A DNA stretch of 64,000 nucleotides from Paenibacillus xylanexedens (GCF_007676705.1 NZ_VEBF01000008.1:102255-166254), one strand, 5' to 3'; positions 34,917 to 44,188 are shown, counted from the stretch's first letter. Translations and numbers: made by a program. Notes: generated by a model not told the origin, from the letters alone.

Positions 34917-36155
34917 TTGAGTACATCAACAAAGCGCATCCAATTAATTGATGGACTGCGCGGATTCAGTCTGGCCGGCATCGTGATGGCGAATATGCTG
35001 GCTTTTCAATATGGAATGTTCGGCCAGAGTAAACCCCAACTGTTCGGGATCGGCGGTGCAGACCAGGCTTTCCTCTCGTTCCTGCTAATCACTGTGGTGG
35101 GTAGTTTTATGCCGATCTTTGGATTTATGTTTGGCTTCGGAATGATTAAACTGTCAGAAAGTCTTAAATCAAGAGATTTGCGACCAAAGTGTCATCTGGC
35201 TCGACGTTTTCTATTACTGTTTGGTATCGGAATGCTGCATATAATCTATCTTTGGGAAGGGGACATCCTGTCGTTTTACGGCGTACTCGGTTTCTTCCTG
35301 CTGATGTTCCTGAATCGGAAACCCAAGACGCTGCTCATATGGGCGGTACTGCTACTTGTCGGAGCAGGGCTACTTGGTCTCCCGGCATCCAATCCGATGA
35401 ACCCGCTATCTATTGAGTCCACTCATATGAATAACTATATCATTCAAAGTCAGGATGTATACGGTAGTGGCACCTATGCGGAGATCAGGGATTTCAGCAA
35501 TAACGGCGATCCATTTGGTGGGGAATTGGAGGTATCATACGCCCTAATAGCCCTAATATTGGCCCCACTTATGACGATATCGATGTTCCTGCTCGGCATG
35601 CATGCCGCCAGAATGGGTACGTTTAACGATCCCCAGGCCATGAGACATGCGTATCTTCGTCGTGCCTCGTTTTTGATTCCAATTGGTTTGCTTCTCAAAG
35701 CATATAGTGAATTGGCACCCAAATTAGGTGCGGGAGGATGGCTCGGAATCGGAATTGGCGGGACGCTTGGGGGAACTCTGCTTGCACTCGGATACATATA
35801 TGCATTTGCGCTGTTGTACGCGGGAAGCCGCCATTCTAGCCTGATGAGCAGGTTCGAGGCGGTCGGCCGTCTTTCGCTGACCAATTACCTGATGCAGAGC
35901 GTCATCTGTACGACCGTTTTTTATGGTTACGGTCTGGGACTATTTGGCCGTGCTGGCGTGTTCATCGGAGCGATTGTTGCGCTTGCTGTCTACGGCATTC
36001 AGTTGTGGCTCAGCCCACTATATCTCAAGAAATTTAGCAATGGGCCGGTTGAGTATGTCCTACGGATTTGGACGTACCTATCCTGGAAAGGACAGCCAAG
36101 AAAGAAGAAAAAGCAGAGCCCAACTTTGCCTGAGAACGCTTCAGGTGTCCAGTAA
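34917..36155 (+). CDS. DUF418 (YeiB-like) membrane protein
   Basis: The opening RIQLIDGLRGFSLAGIVMANM, about ten hydrophobic helices, and the C-terminal region with RFEAVGRLSLTNYLMQSVIC match DUF418 proteins, which have an acyltransferase-3-like layout. A TTG start at 34917 behind GAGGTG was chosen; the open frame upstream runs through the map terminator. The tail is strongly basic (PRKKKKQSP). No function is established for the family. It is a single-gene unit ending in a hairpin at 36184. Confidence 0.82.
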   Translation: MSTSTKRIQLIDGLRGFSLAGIVMANMLAFQYGMFGQSKPQLFGIGGADQAFLSFLLITVVGSFMPIFGFMFGFGMIKLSESLKSRDLRPKCHLARRFLLLFGIGMLHIIYLWEGDILSFYGVLGFFLLMFLNRKPKTLLIWAVLLLVGAGLLGLPASNPMNPLSIESTHMNNYIIQSQDVYGSGTYAEIRDFSNNGDPFGGELEVSYALIALILAPLMTISMFLLGMHAARMGTFNDPQAMRHAYLRRASFLIPIGLLLKAYSELAPKLGAGGWLGIGIGGTLGGTLLALGYIYAFALLYAGSRHSSLMSRFEAVGRLSLTNYLMQSVICTTVFYGYGLGLFGRAGVFIGAIVALAVYGIQLWLSPLYLKKFSNGPVEYVLRIWTYLSWKGQPRKKKKQSPTLPENASGVQ

Positions 36156-36183
36156 GTAAGCATAAAGCGCTATCGCGAAACGC

Positions 36184-36221
36184 AAATGAGCCCGCTCTGA
36201 TAAAAGAAAGGGCTTATTTTG
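36184..36221 (+). terminator. Terminator after the DUF418 gene
   Basis: AATGAGCCC pairs with GGGCTTATT across a 16-base loop and ends in TTTT. The loop is long, so strength is moderate. Confidence 0.65.
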
Positions 36222-36541
36222 CTGTAGCCATCTTCGTCACGAACTTAAAGCAAGACACGAATTTTTCACTTAACTTTAACGTTGGTTACCAGCGAGTTGT
36301 TTCCTTTAGGATGGCGTCTTTCATGATTAATTTTGTGTGCGTATATTACCTTTATTTGTTATACTCACTGAAGAATAAGAAATCCCCTAATGTTTACTAG
36401 TATAATTAGATTTATAGATTCAACATAGCAACTCTAATACATAAGCTAACTAATATTGTACGGGCAGGAGTAAGGTATACGAAAAAAAGATGCAACGTAT
36501 ATCTCCGATTGTTTCCACTCGGACTTGAAAGGATCGTTATT
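36222..36541. other. AT-rich gap before the small-gene cluster
   Basis: This stretch holds no supported gene. A perfect TATAAT at 36401-36406 could be a -10 for the small genes downstream; no good -35 was found. Confidence 0.4.
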
Positions 36542-36754
36542 GTGCTGAAAATCATTAATTTTCTTCTTTTCTTGCTGATCATTTGGGTAGCACTCCTGTA
36601 TCCTTTTCGTTCTGCTTGGTTTGAAGGCTTAAAGCAGATTCCTGCAGATCTTCATGGTGTTTATTTACTTTTTTTGTTCTTTGGCTATCTGATATGTTCA
36701 TCTGGTATGGGACTTATTGTTGGAAAGATGTTTTTTAAACGAAAAGAACAGTAG
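36542..36754 (+). CDS. Small hypothetical membrane protein
   Basis: The start is GTG with AAAGGA eight bases upstream; the frame remains open to 36509 but without a site. The 70-residue product has two hydrophobic helices (LKIINFLLFLLIIWVALLYP and VYLLFLFFGYLICSSGMGLI) and a basic C-terminal tail. No family recognised. It lies 65 bases before two soluble small genes that may share its transcript. Confidence 0.6.
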   Translation: MLKIINFLLFLLIIWVALLYPFRSAWFEGLKQIPADLHGVYLLFLFFGYLICSSGMGLIVGKMFFKRKEQ

Positions 36755-36819
36755 AACAAACGAAAATTGGTCTGCAGATGATACTATATTAAGTGAAATA
36801 GTAGATAGGAGGCTGGAGA

Positions 36820-37197
36820 ATGGATAGTGACATTTTAATCAATCAGTTCCTAAGACTTTTCCCTGAATTCCACGATTATTACATAGAACATCTGGATTTA
36901 AATCAAGAGTTTCTAGGACATGTGTTTTTTGGTGATGAAGTGGCTACTTACGTTGAAAGATTGCTTCGTGAAAATGATGACACAGAACTAATTGAGAAGT
37001 TTTTTGATTTTTTTGAATGGATGGCAACTCAATCGAGCCTTTATATTGTACAAGTGTTATCTACTACAATATTGTATGATCAAGGTGGGCATACAGATAT
37101 TTTGCAAAAAGCTCAAAATTATATGAAGCCACGTACTAAAAGACTTTCTCAAGAAATAGAAGATTTGCACTCAGGGAAATATTTTTTTATAGATTAA
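36820..37197 (+). CDS. Small acidic helical protein (DUF7674-like)
   Basis: AGGAGGCTGGAGA precedes the ATG, so translation is likely. The 125-residue product is acidic and helical, with the FLGHVFFGDEVATYVERLL core that I associate with a family of small helical proteins (DUF7674). Some relatives sit near polymorphic-toxin immunity genes, but no toxin is present here. It is followed 49 bases later by another small soluble gene. The function is unknown. Confidence 0.65.
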   Translation: MDSDILINQFLRLFPEFHDYYIEHLDLNQEFLGHVFFGDEVATYVERLLRENDDTELIEKFFDFFEWMATQSSLYIVQVLSTTILYDQGGHTDILQKAQNYMKPRTKRLSQEIEDLHSGKYFFID

Positions 37198-37246
37198 TGT
37201 GTTGGAGATCAGGTTGAAGTGTGTGTAAAGATAAGGGGGATTTTGC

Positions 37247-37678
37247 ATGTCTGTTTCAGCATCTATTGAAATCAGCTTATCAAAGCAAATCTCAAGAATG
37301 ACGATTCTTCGTAAACTAGAAGAATTCGGCTGGTCATATAACGATCAAGGAAAAGTAACTTTTTTACCCATTGGGGACGAGGATGACTTTAACTGGCAGC
37401 GCAAATGTATTCCTACAGATGAGTTACTAAAAATTTTAGCTATAAAGGATAATCAAGGAGAATTAATTGGAGTCGCTATGACTTGGAAGGACACAAATAT
37501 AGGGGGCACTTTTTTAATTAAAAAGAACGGTACCATACTGATGAGTCCTGATATCAATCGAAAAGTCCTTGATGTAGAAAGTTATAACAAAGTAACTGAT
37601 ATAAATTGGTATACAACTAAACTAGTACCTGTATTTGGTCAATTATTTGAGTCGATTTCATATGGAGAACATGTGTAA
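37247..37678 (+). CDS. Hypothetical soluble protein, possibly immunity-like
   Basis: An AAGGGGGA site precedes ATG 37247. The 143-residue product has a mixed alpha/beta pattern without signal peptide or membrane segment. It begins with ASIEISLSKQISRMTILRKL and later has FLIKKNGTILMSPDINRKV. No recognised domain. Codon use and base composition look more AT-rich than the neighbouring metabolic genes, hinting at acquisition. With the DUF7674-like gene it resembles orphan immunity cassettes, which is only a guess. Confidence 0.6.
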   Translation: MSVSASIEISLSKQISRMTILRKLEEFGWSYNDQGKVTFLPIGDEDDFNWQRKCIPTDELLKILAIKDNQGELIGVAMTWKDTNIGGTFLIKKNGTILMSPDINRKVLDVESYNKVTDINWYTTKLVPVFGQLFESISYGEHV

Positions 37679-37738
37679 TTTTCTAAAAAAGTGTTTAAGG
37701 AATGAGTTGAACTAAGAAGGATTTCTCACTGGGAGTCA

Positions 37739-37855
37739 TGTTTGATCTAAAGTGAAGAAGGAGAAGCACTTTCCATGGAAGGTCTATCTAGCATGAATCC
37801 CGACTATATTATTATCCAGCATCGTATGGACGTCGCGGAGACTGCGGTCAATTGA
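37739..37855 (+). pseudogene. Fragment of a siderophore-binding protein (FecB-like)
   Basis: The frame reads SEEGEALSMEGLSSMNPDYI then IIQHRMDVAETAVN and a stop. The LxxMNPDYIII pattern is the middle of PF01497-type iron-siderophore binding proteins. Nothing else of the gene is found. The rest of the 37679-38106 gap carries the terminator at 37907 and the arsR promoter region. Confidence 0.4.
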
Positions 37856-37906
37856 CTGAACAATAATTAGGAATACGCGAAGGCAATCTAATAAAAAGAT
37901 ACAAGA

Positions 37907-37936
37907 CAAGTCGCCAAAGTTGGCGGCTTTTTTATT
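37907..37936 (+). terminator. Terminator hairpin (AAGTCGC-type)
   Basis: AAGTCGCCAA pairs with TTGGCGGCTT followed by a T run. It follows the small-gene cluster and the FecB-like fragment. Confidence 0.88.
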
Positions 37937-38106
37937 TCGCTTAAAATTTACTAAATATTAGGAAACGAATGATTCCTATGCATTGCTCACTAACAACCGC
38001 CTCAGGTTGTCTTCCATAAATGGATATCGGCACTGTCTGCGAGATGATTTGACATTCATATCAATACATCGTATTATTACGATATAACGATTTAGGAGGA
38101 ATACTT

Positions 38107-38421
38107 TTGACGACTCCCGCTTTTGATATCAATACTCTCAAACAGTTCGATGAACCAGCCAATCTGCTGAAAGCTTTAGCTCATCCAATTCGTTTATGCA
38201 TTGTGCGTGGACTGATGTTAAAAAAGAAATGTAATGTCTCATACATGCAAGAATGTCTGGACCTGCCCCAATCAACCGTATCACAGCACTTGCAGAAGCT
38301 TCGCAGTGCAGGTATTGTCGCTACTGAACGGAATGGTCTAGAAGTGAATTATGTGCTTGCCGATCAACGGATTGAACAGATTATTATTACTTTGTTTGGA
38401 AAGGAAGAATGTGAATCATGA
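38107..38421 (+). CDS. ArsR-family regulator, probable persulfide/sulfur sensor
   Basis: ArsR-type helix-turn-helix protein of 104 residues (LLKALAHPIRLCIVRGLML, then LDLPQSTVSQHLQKLRSAGIV). It has cysteines at 31, 42, 50 and 102. No classic ELCVCDL metal site is seen, while separated reactive cysteines recall the BigR/SqrR persulfide sensors. The start is TTG with AGGAGG seven bases upstream. The last four bases overlap the start of a CoA-disulfide/persulfide reductase gene, so it very likely regulates that enzyme. The signal is inferred, not shown. Confidence 0.85.
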   Translation: MTTPAFDINTLKQFDEPANLLKALAHPIRLCIVRGLMLKKKCNVSYMQECLDLPQSTVSQHLQKLRSAGIVATERNGLEVNYVLADQRIEQIIITLFGKEECES

Positions 38422-40850
38422 GCAAAAAAGTACTGATTGTTGGAGGTGTAGCTGGTGGTGCATCTGCCGCTGCACGTCTGCGCCGTCTGGATGAACATGC
38501 CGAAATTATAATTTTTGAGAAAGGCCCCTATATATCATTTGCCAATTGCGGCTTACCTTACTATATTGGTGGCTCAATTGAAGATCGAGAGCGTCTGCTG
38601 GTACAGACTCCAAAAGGGATGGCGGATCGCTTTCACATAGATGTGCGCACAAGAAGCGAGGTCGTTGCAATTGATCCGCAGAAACGTTCCGTTCGGATAA
38701 ACAGCCAAGAACGGGGTGAATATGACGAAAGCTACGACGAGTTAATTTTGTCTCCTGGTGCCAAACCGATCATTCCTGATTTGCCAGGTATAGATCATTC
38801 ACTTATATACACCGTTCGCAACATTCCTGATATTGACCGGATCAAAGCACAAGTAAATTCATCTAACAACCAAACAGCAATTGTTATAGGCGGTGGATTT
38901 ATTGGTGTTGAAATGGCAGAAAACTTAAAGGAAGCCGGATTGGATGTAACGTTAATCGAGGGTAATGGACAACTGCTCACCCCATTTGATCCTGAATTGG
39001 CAGCATCTTTGGCACAGGAAATGGAGCAGAATGGTGTGAAGTTGCTATTCTCCAAGCGTGTTCAGGCATTTCATTCTCTAGAGAAGGGCATTGGAGTAAA
39101 GCTTGCTGATGATCATGTTCTGACAGCCGACCTGGTTATTCTTGCGATCGGGGTAACGCCGGATACATCTTTCCTGCATGACAGCGGTGTTGCCCTGGGT
39201 ACACGTGGGCATATCATTGTTAATGAAGCTCTGGAAAGCAATGTGCCACACATCTATGCTGTTGGTGACGCCATCGAAGTAACTGAAACCATTCACGGTA
39301 CGAAGACAGCTATTCCGCTTGCTGGACCAGCCAACAAACAAGGAAGAATTGTTGCTGACCGAATTGCCGGATTAAGTTCCACCTATAAAGGAACACAAGG
39401 GACATCCATTATTAAAGTATTTGGAATAACAGGTGCTACGACAGGCAGTAATGAAAAAACACTGCAGCGTCTGGGTGTTGAATATCGCACTGTAATTGTG
39501 CATCCTGCCTCACATGCATCGTATTATCCCGGTTCCACCGCGATTACTCTGAAACTGCTGTTTACTCCGGAAGGTAAAATATTAGGTGCACAGGCCGTTG
39601 GATATGACGGAGTGGATAAACGGATTGATGACATTGCAGTAGCCATTCATTTTGGAGGCCACATTGGAGATTTGGCAGAGCTTGAATTGAGTTACGCACC
39701 ACCTTATTCATCTGCAAAAGATCCGGTCAATATGGCCGGCTATGCAGCAGAGAACATCCTGGCTGGTCGTGTTGAGACATTCACCTATGATCAGCTGTCC
39801 GAACGTGAGCCGGAGCAGTCAATCCTGCTGGATGTGCGCAGTGAATTGGAGCATCAGAATGGAAATATTCCAGGTTCAATCCATATCTCAGTGGATGAAC
39901 TTCGCCACCGGTTAAATGAATTAGACATCTCCAAAGACATTTGGGTATACTGTCAGGTTGGTCTGCGTGGATACACGGCTTCACAAATTTTGCGGCAACA
40001 TGGCTTCAGCGTAAAAAACTTGAGTGGGGGTTACAAAACATATCGTCAAGCCCAGTTTAAGCCTGCGCCGATTTCTTCTGTCAATCATGGTCCGGTCCAA
40101 TCGACTTCTGAACAGCCACAACGCATCGATCATGAGTTGAACGTATGCGGTTTAAGTTGTCCGGGCCCATTAATACAAGTGAAGCAAAAGATGGATCAAC
40201 TGTCCGATGGAGAGAACTTGAGGGTAAAAGCTTCCGATCCGGGATTCTACGAAGATGTGAAAGCATGGGCAACCATGTCTGGTTCGACGCTCTTACAGCT
40301 GGAACGCTCCAAAAGTGGTACGATTGAGGCTGTTATGACCAAGAATGCTGCACATTCCGTTATGGATTCTCCTAACATCGATACTTCAAGCACAATGGTG
40401 GTCTTCAGCGGCGATCTGGATAAAGCCATTGCGTCTCTAATTATTGCGAATGGGGCTGCAGCCAGCGGACGTAAAGTGACCATGTTTTTCACATTTTGGG
40501 GATTGAATGTGATTCGGAAGCATCAGACACAAGCTGTATCCAAAAATATGATCGGCCGGATGTTTGATATCATGTTACCCCGCAGTAGCCAAAAACTTGG
40601 CATGTCCAAAATGAACATGCTTGGTGTTGGTCCAAAGATTATTCGTGGTCTGATGAAAAATAATAATGTTCCTTCATTAGAAGAATTGCTACAGTCCGTT
40701 ATCGCACAAGGGGCTGAGTTAGTAGCCTGCCAGATGTCCATGGATTTAATGGGCATTCAGCGGGAAGAGTTAATAGACGAAGTTACCATTGGTGGGGTCG
40801 GTTACTATTTAGGACAAGCATCCCAAGCGAATCATAATCTATTTATCTGA
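38418..40850 (+). CDS. Four-domain CoA-disulfide/persulfide reductase (FAD-rhodanese-TusA-DsrE)
   Basis: Residues 1-445 form the FAD/NAD(P) reductase (VGGVAGGASAAARLRR, catalytic Cys44 in SFANCGLPYYIGG). Residues ~455-545 are a rhodanese domain with active Cys in VYCQVGLRGY. Residues ~570-640 are a TusA domain (NVCGLSCPGPLI). Residues ~655-810 are a DsrE-like domain (MVVFSGDLDKAIASLIIANG). All named catalytic cysteines are present. This matches CoADR-RHD-type enzymes, which reduce persulfides or CoA disulfides with NAD(P)H, with added sulfur-carrier domains. ATGA overlap with the arsR gene shows one operon. Confidence 0.92.
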   Translation: MSKKVLIVGGVAGGASAAARLRRLDEHAEIIIFEKGPYISFANCGLPYYIGGSIEDRERLLVQTPKGMADRFHIDVRTRSEVVAIDPQKRSVRINSQERGEYDESYDELILSPGAKPIIPDLPGIDHSLIYTVRNIPDIDRIKAQVNSSNNQTAIVIGGGFIGVEMAENLKEAGLDVTLIEGNGQLLTPFDPELAASLAQEMEQNGVKLLFSKRVQAFHSLEKGIGVKLADDHVLTADLVILAIGVTPDTSFLHDSGVALGTRGHIIVNEALESNVPHIYAVGDAIEVTETIHGTKTAIPLAGPANKQGRIVADRIAGLSSTYKGTQGTSIIKVFGITGATTGSNEKTLQRLGVEYRTVIVHPASHASYYPGSTAITLKLLFTPEGKILGAQAVGYDGVDKRIDDIAVAIHFGGHIGDLAELELSYAPPYSSAKDPVNMAGYAAENILAGRVETFTYDQLSEREPEQSILLDVRSELEHQNGNIPGSIHISVDELRHRLNELDISKDIWVYCQVGLRGYTASQILRQHGFSVKNLSGGYKTYRQAQFKPAPISSVNHGPVQSTSEQPQRIDHELNVCGLSCPGPLIQVKQKMDQLSDGENLRVKASDPGFYEDVKAWATMSGSTLLQLERSKSGTIEAVMTKNAAHSVMDSPNIDTSSTMVVFSGDLDKAIASLIIANGAAASGRKVTMFFTFWGLNVIRKHQTQAVSKNMIGRMFDIMLPRSSQKLGMSKMNMLGVGPKIIRGLMKNNNVPSLEELLQSVIAQGAELVACQMSMDLMGIQREELIDEVTIGGVGYYLGQASQANHNLFI

Positions 40851-40889
40851 ACTCGCTTGGTAGTTTAACCCAATTCAATTCATACGAAT

Positions 40890-42239
40890 TCATTGATGGA
40901 TCATATTTCTGCGGTACTGGTAAGGCGTAACCCCGTATTCCACTTTGAACAACTGGATAAAATATTGGTTTTTTCTGTAACCAACCATTTGCGCTATATC
41001 GTTTACACGAAGTTCAGAGTCTTGTAACAGTCGGGATGCTTTCTCCAACCTTTTCCTTGAAATGTAGTTTGACACATTTTCTCCTGTCTCCTGTTTAAAC
41101 AGTTTGGACAGGTAGACAGGATGGAGATGTGCAACTTTTCCCAGTTCATCCAGACTGAGGGCGTGTGAAAGATGATCTTCAATATACGTTTGCACTTTGT
41201 CGACGATGGTTTGAATAGACATCTGTTTATTGTTTCTAATCTGGTTGACCCGATCGAAGAGGGTTGACCATAGTTCATCAGGATCTTGTATACGATTAAA
41301 TATCCAATCTGCGGTTTCAGATGCATTCCGATTCTTATCCGCTAGATATACATAAGAGATGGTCTCCACAAGAAAGATGATCTTTTGCTTTCGGAGATGG
41401 ATTCGATCATAGGTTTTAATAATGTTTCTGGCTGACTCCCAATCATTGCATGAAGAAAAGGGGGGAATCGTACTCATGAAGTCGTCAGCGTGTACGTCCT
41501 CACGGAGAAAGAACCCATAGAATATGTGTCGGGTCATGTTTCGATCGGTCAACGAAAAAGGAGAGGATACGACTGAGTGTTCCAATGTGGTTTGTAGTTT
41601 CCCAGCAATCTCTTCTGGAACAAAAGCAATTAATCGGGTTCCCGCTGTCCATACGAGACGATCCAATTTGTCTCCGACAGCACGTTTTATATCATCCTCA
41701 TGCTCTTGTGTGAATCCGTCCATTTTAAAACAGCACAAACGATAATCTTCTAAAAATTCAGTATAGGCTTCATACTCCTTCTTTAAGGTTTCATTTGCTC
41801 CAAGAAGCGAAAGCAGGTACGCCAAACCATCAAAGTTCTCCCATGTGACAGGTTGAACAGGGCGTGTTTTTATGATATTTTTGATGGCTTTAGACATGGC
41901 TTTCTCCACATCATCTTTGTCTACAGGTTTAAGCAGATAGTCGAGTGCACCTAGACGGATTCCCTGCTGCGCATATTCGAATTCGGAGTAGCCGGAAAGG
42001 ATGATGACTTTGGTTGGCAAGCTATGTTGGTGGATATGTTGAAGCAGATCAATGCCCGAGACCTCAGGCATTCGAATGTCCGTAATCAGAATATCGATGT
42101 GGCGTTGATTCAACATGTCTCTGGCTTCAAGCGAATTGGTTGTTGTCTCAATCTGATCGATACCGTAGGTTTTCCAATCAAGCAAGTGCTTCATATACTC
42201 AACAACGTAATGTCCGTCATCCACGATTAATAATCGCAT
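40890..42239 (-). CDS. YesN-type response regulator with AraC DNA-binding domain
   Basis: The receiver domain starts MRLLIVDDGHYVVEYMKHLL and has phosphoacceptor Asp in DILITDIRMPEVSG and Lys in DYLLKPVDK. A ~200-residue linker follows, then two AraC helix-turn-helix units (LDELGKVAHLHPVYLSKLFK, VNDIAQMVGYRKNQYFIQLF). ATG 42239 has GAGGAGA just upstream and lies inside the last codons of the kinase gene, in another frame. It pairs with the YesM kinase and probably activates the divergent importer/GH43 cluster. Confidence 0.92.
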   Translation of the reverse strand: MRLLIVDDGHYVVEYMKHLLDWKTYGIDQIETTTNSLEARDMLNQRHIDILITDIRMPEVSGIDLLQHIHQHSLPTKVIILSGYSEFEYAQQGIRLGALDYLLKPVDKDDVEKAMSKAIKNIIKTRPVQPVTWENFDGLAYLLSLLGANETLKKEYEAYTEFLEDYRLCCFKMDGFTQEHEDDIKRAVGDKLDRLVWTAGTRLIAFVPEEIAGKLQTTLEHSVVSSPFSLTDRNMTRHIFYGFFLREDVHADDFMSTIPPFSSCNDWESARNIIKTYDRIHLRKQKIIFLVETISYVYLADKNRNASETADWIFNRIQDPDELWSTLFDRVNQIRNNKQMSIQTIVDKVQTYIEDHLSHALSLDELGKVAHLHPVYLSKLFKQETGENVSNYISRKRLEKASRLLQDSELRVNDIAQMVGYRKNQYFIQLFKVEYGVTPYQYRRNMIHQ

Positions 42240-43948
42240 TCGTTTTCTCCTCTCTCTTCGGGAAAGTAGATGAGCAGCAAGACAGACAAGCCACCCCAAT
42301 CATTGGTAGAAAAATGTAAACCACTACGTTCACCATACGTATTTTTCAGACGTAGATTCACATTCCAGAGCCCTACGCCGCTCGTTCCTTCAGGCGGGGT
42401 ATCGCTCTCAAGCAGAGCCTCCAGGCTACGGATATCGCCCAGCGAAAGACCTTTTCCATCATCGGATACCTTGATCGTTATCGCAGAATCTGCCTGTTGT
42501 ACAACAATTGACACCCGATGTGCACCTTGTTGTCCTTCAATTCCATGTTGGATGGCATTCTCAACCACTGGCTGGATCATAAGCGGCATGAGAGGAAGGG
42601 AGGCCAGTTCTGAGGGTAGGTCAATGCTGTACTTCATTTTTTTACTGAGAGCCATAATAATCAGGAAATGTTCCGCAAATTGGAGTTCGCCTTCCAGCGT
42701 AACCTCATGCCGGTCCAATTTGGTTAGATAACGATAATATTCAGCTAGATGCTTACTCATGCGCATAACAGAATCAGGTGAAAACTGGGCCACCGACATG
42801 ATGAAAAACAAACTGTTGTACAGGAAATGAGGATTAATCTGAGCTTGGAGTTGTTGAAGTTCCGCACTTCGTCTTAGTTCCGTTTCAGTCTTCAATGACA
42901 TGAACAGATCCTGGATTTCGGTAACCATATGGTTAAAACTTCTGAACAGACTGTAAAATTCTTTTCCCGTATTTTCGGTAATGCGCGTATTGTGATTGCC
43001 TTGCTCAACCTGTGAGAACTTTCTCTCGAGCAAACGGATATTACGATAATAGTTCCGGTAAAACGTAAATATCACAACCAGACCAAGCGTGAAGACGGCT
43101 AAGATGCTGGCAAAGAAAACTTTACGATTGCGATCAAGCGGTTGCAGAAAATCATTCGTCCTTGTATATGTAATCAGGTAGGCGTCAATCGATTCAATAT
43201 ATCGGGAAAGAACATAGTAATCGTCCGAATTGGTATGATAATCATATTTGGAAGTTACTTCTGGCTGGGGTGAAACCATTCCAGTAACCGCTTTCAACAG
43301 ATCATTCTCGACTTCTTTCTCACTCCATAACTGCTGTGGATTAAACAGAAAAAAAGCATTTGAGCTATCGTTGTTCACGGCCTTTTTCAACAGGCTTTTC
43401 AAATAATCCGTATTCAGCTTTACACCAACGACGTACTGAGTCGGTTCATTTTCCCCAGATTTTTGAATGTAAGGATAGAGGGCGAAGTAATACAAACTGT
43501 TACCGACGATTTGCCATCCCCGTTGATGAACATCCTTGAACGGAAGTCTCGCTTCCGGTGTATTGTTCGTGGATAGAAATGTTTCTTCAGCCTTCCAGTA
43601 AATGCCGATGGATTCAATGGATCGACTGGAAAGGAGTGTTTGCCGCAAACGATCAACGATATCATTTTTCTTCATTTGGGAATCGTAATTGCTCAGTTCA
43701 ATAACGTGCCTCTGATAAAACCGGACATCACTGTCAGCCGCATACTGAACCCCGTACATATTTGCCTCGTAGATAATCCCGTCCAGAATACCTTTCACAT
43801 AATCAAGCTGATTTTTGGAGGCACCGATCAGATTCTCCTCAAGTGTCTTGGAGCTCAATCGGTTCATCACGAAAAACAAACTCAACGTCAGCAGCAGAAA
43901 AAAAACAAAAAAATAGAAGAATCGCTTCATATACATTTTTCGGATCAT
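42227..43948 (-). CDS. YesM-type sensor histidine kinase
   Basis: Two membrane helices (residues ~8-27 and ~275-297) flank an extracellular sensor domain, followed by a HAMP linker. The His motif QINPHFLYNSLFFI and ATPase motifs (QPVVENAIQHGIEG, VSDDGKGLS, GVGLWNVNLRL) follow in order. The length of 573 fits the HPK7 family. These kinases sense extracellular carbohydrate, sometimes through a binding protein. It overlaps its YesN partner and is divergent from an ABC importer whose regulatory region holds two cre-like boxes. Confidence 0.92.
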   Translation of the reverse strand: MIRKMYMKRFFYFFVFFLLLTLSLFFVMNRLSSKTLEENLIGASKNQLDYVKGILDGIIYEANMYGVQYAADSDVRFYQRHVIELSNYDSQMKKNDIVDRLRQTLLSSRSIESIGIYWKAEETFLSTNNTPEARLPFKDVHQRGWQIVGNSLYYFALYPYIQKSGENEPTQYVVGVKLNTDYLKSLLKKAVNNDSSNAFFLFNPQQLWSEKEVENDLLKAVTGMVSPQPEVTSKYDYHTNSDDYYVLSRYIESIDAYLITYTRTNDFLQPLDRNRKVFFASILAVFTLGLVVIFTFYRNYYRNIRLLERKFSQVEQGNHNTRITENTGKEFYSLFRSFNHMVTEIQDLFMSLKTETELRRSAELQQLQAQINPHFLYNSLFFIMSVAQFSPDSVMRMSKHLAEYYRYLTKLDRHEVTLEGELQFAEHFLIIMALSKKMKYSIDLPSELASLPLMPLMIQPVVENAIQHGIEGQQGAHRVSIVVQQADSAITIKVSDDGKGLSLGDIRSLEALLESDTPPEGTSGVGLWNVNLRLKNTYGERSGLHFSTNDWGGLSVLLLIYFPEERGENECDY

Positions 43949-44055
43949 ATGCGTTTCCTTTCATATCGCAAGACGTAGAAGTTTAAACTCCCTATCGGAT
44001 TAACTTTAATATAAGCCAAACCTTCGAAAAGCGGAAGGGCAGCATCCGCTATAAA

Positions 44056-44069
44056 TGAAAGCGGTTTAA
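44056..44069 (+). promoter_or_regulatory. cre-like catabolite-repression box 1
   Basis: TGAAAGCGGTTTAA fits the CcpA consensus TGWAANCGNTNWCA at all but one position. It lies in the yesM/importer divergent region. Confidence 0.55.
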
Positions 44070-44118
44070 AAATTGATTCAGGATGAGGTGATGATCTTGA
44101 AATTTTGGCATTTTGGAG

Positions 44119-44132
44119 TGAAAGCGCTTTTG
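44119..44132 (+). promoter_or_regulatory. cre-like catabolite-repression box 2
   Basis: TGAAAGCGCTTTTG matches the CcpA consensus at 12 of 14 positions. It is 63 bases from box 1 and 57 bases before the importer's ribosome site, arguing that this stretch is leader DNA. Confidence 0.5.
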
Positions 44133-44188
44133 TTAAGCTTAATTGCGAGGATTACATTCGAAGAGCCAACATAGAGGAGGTATGCAAC

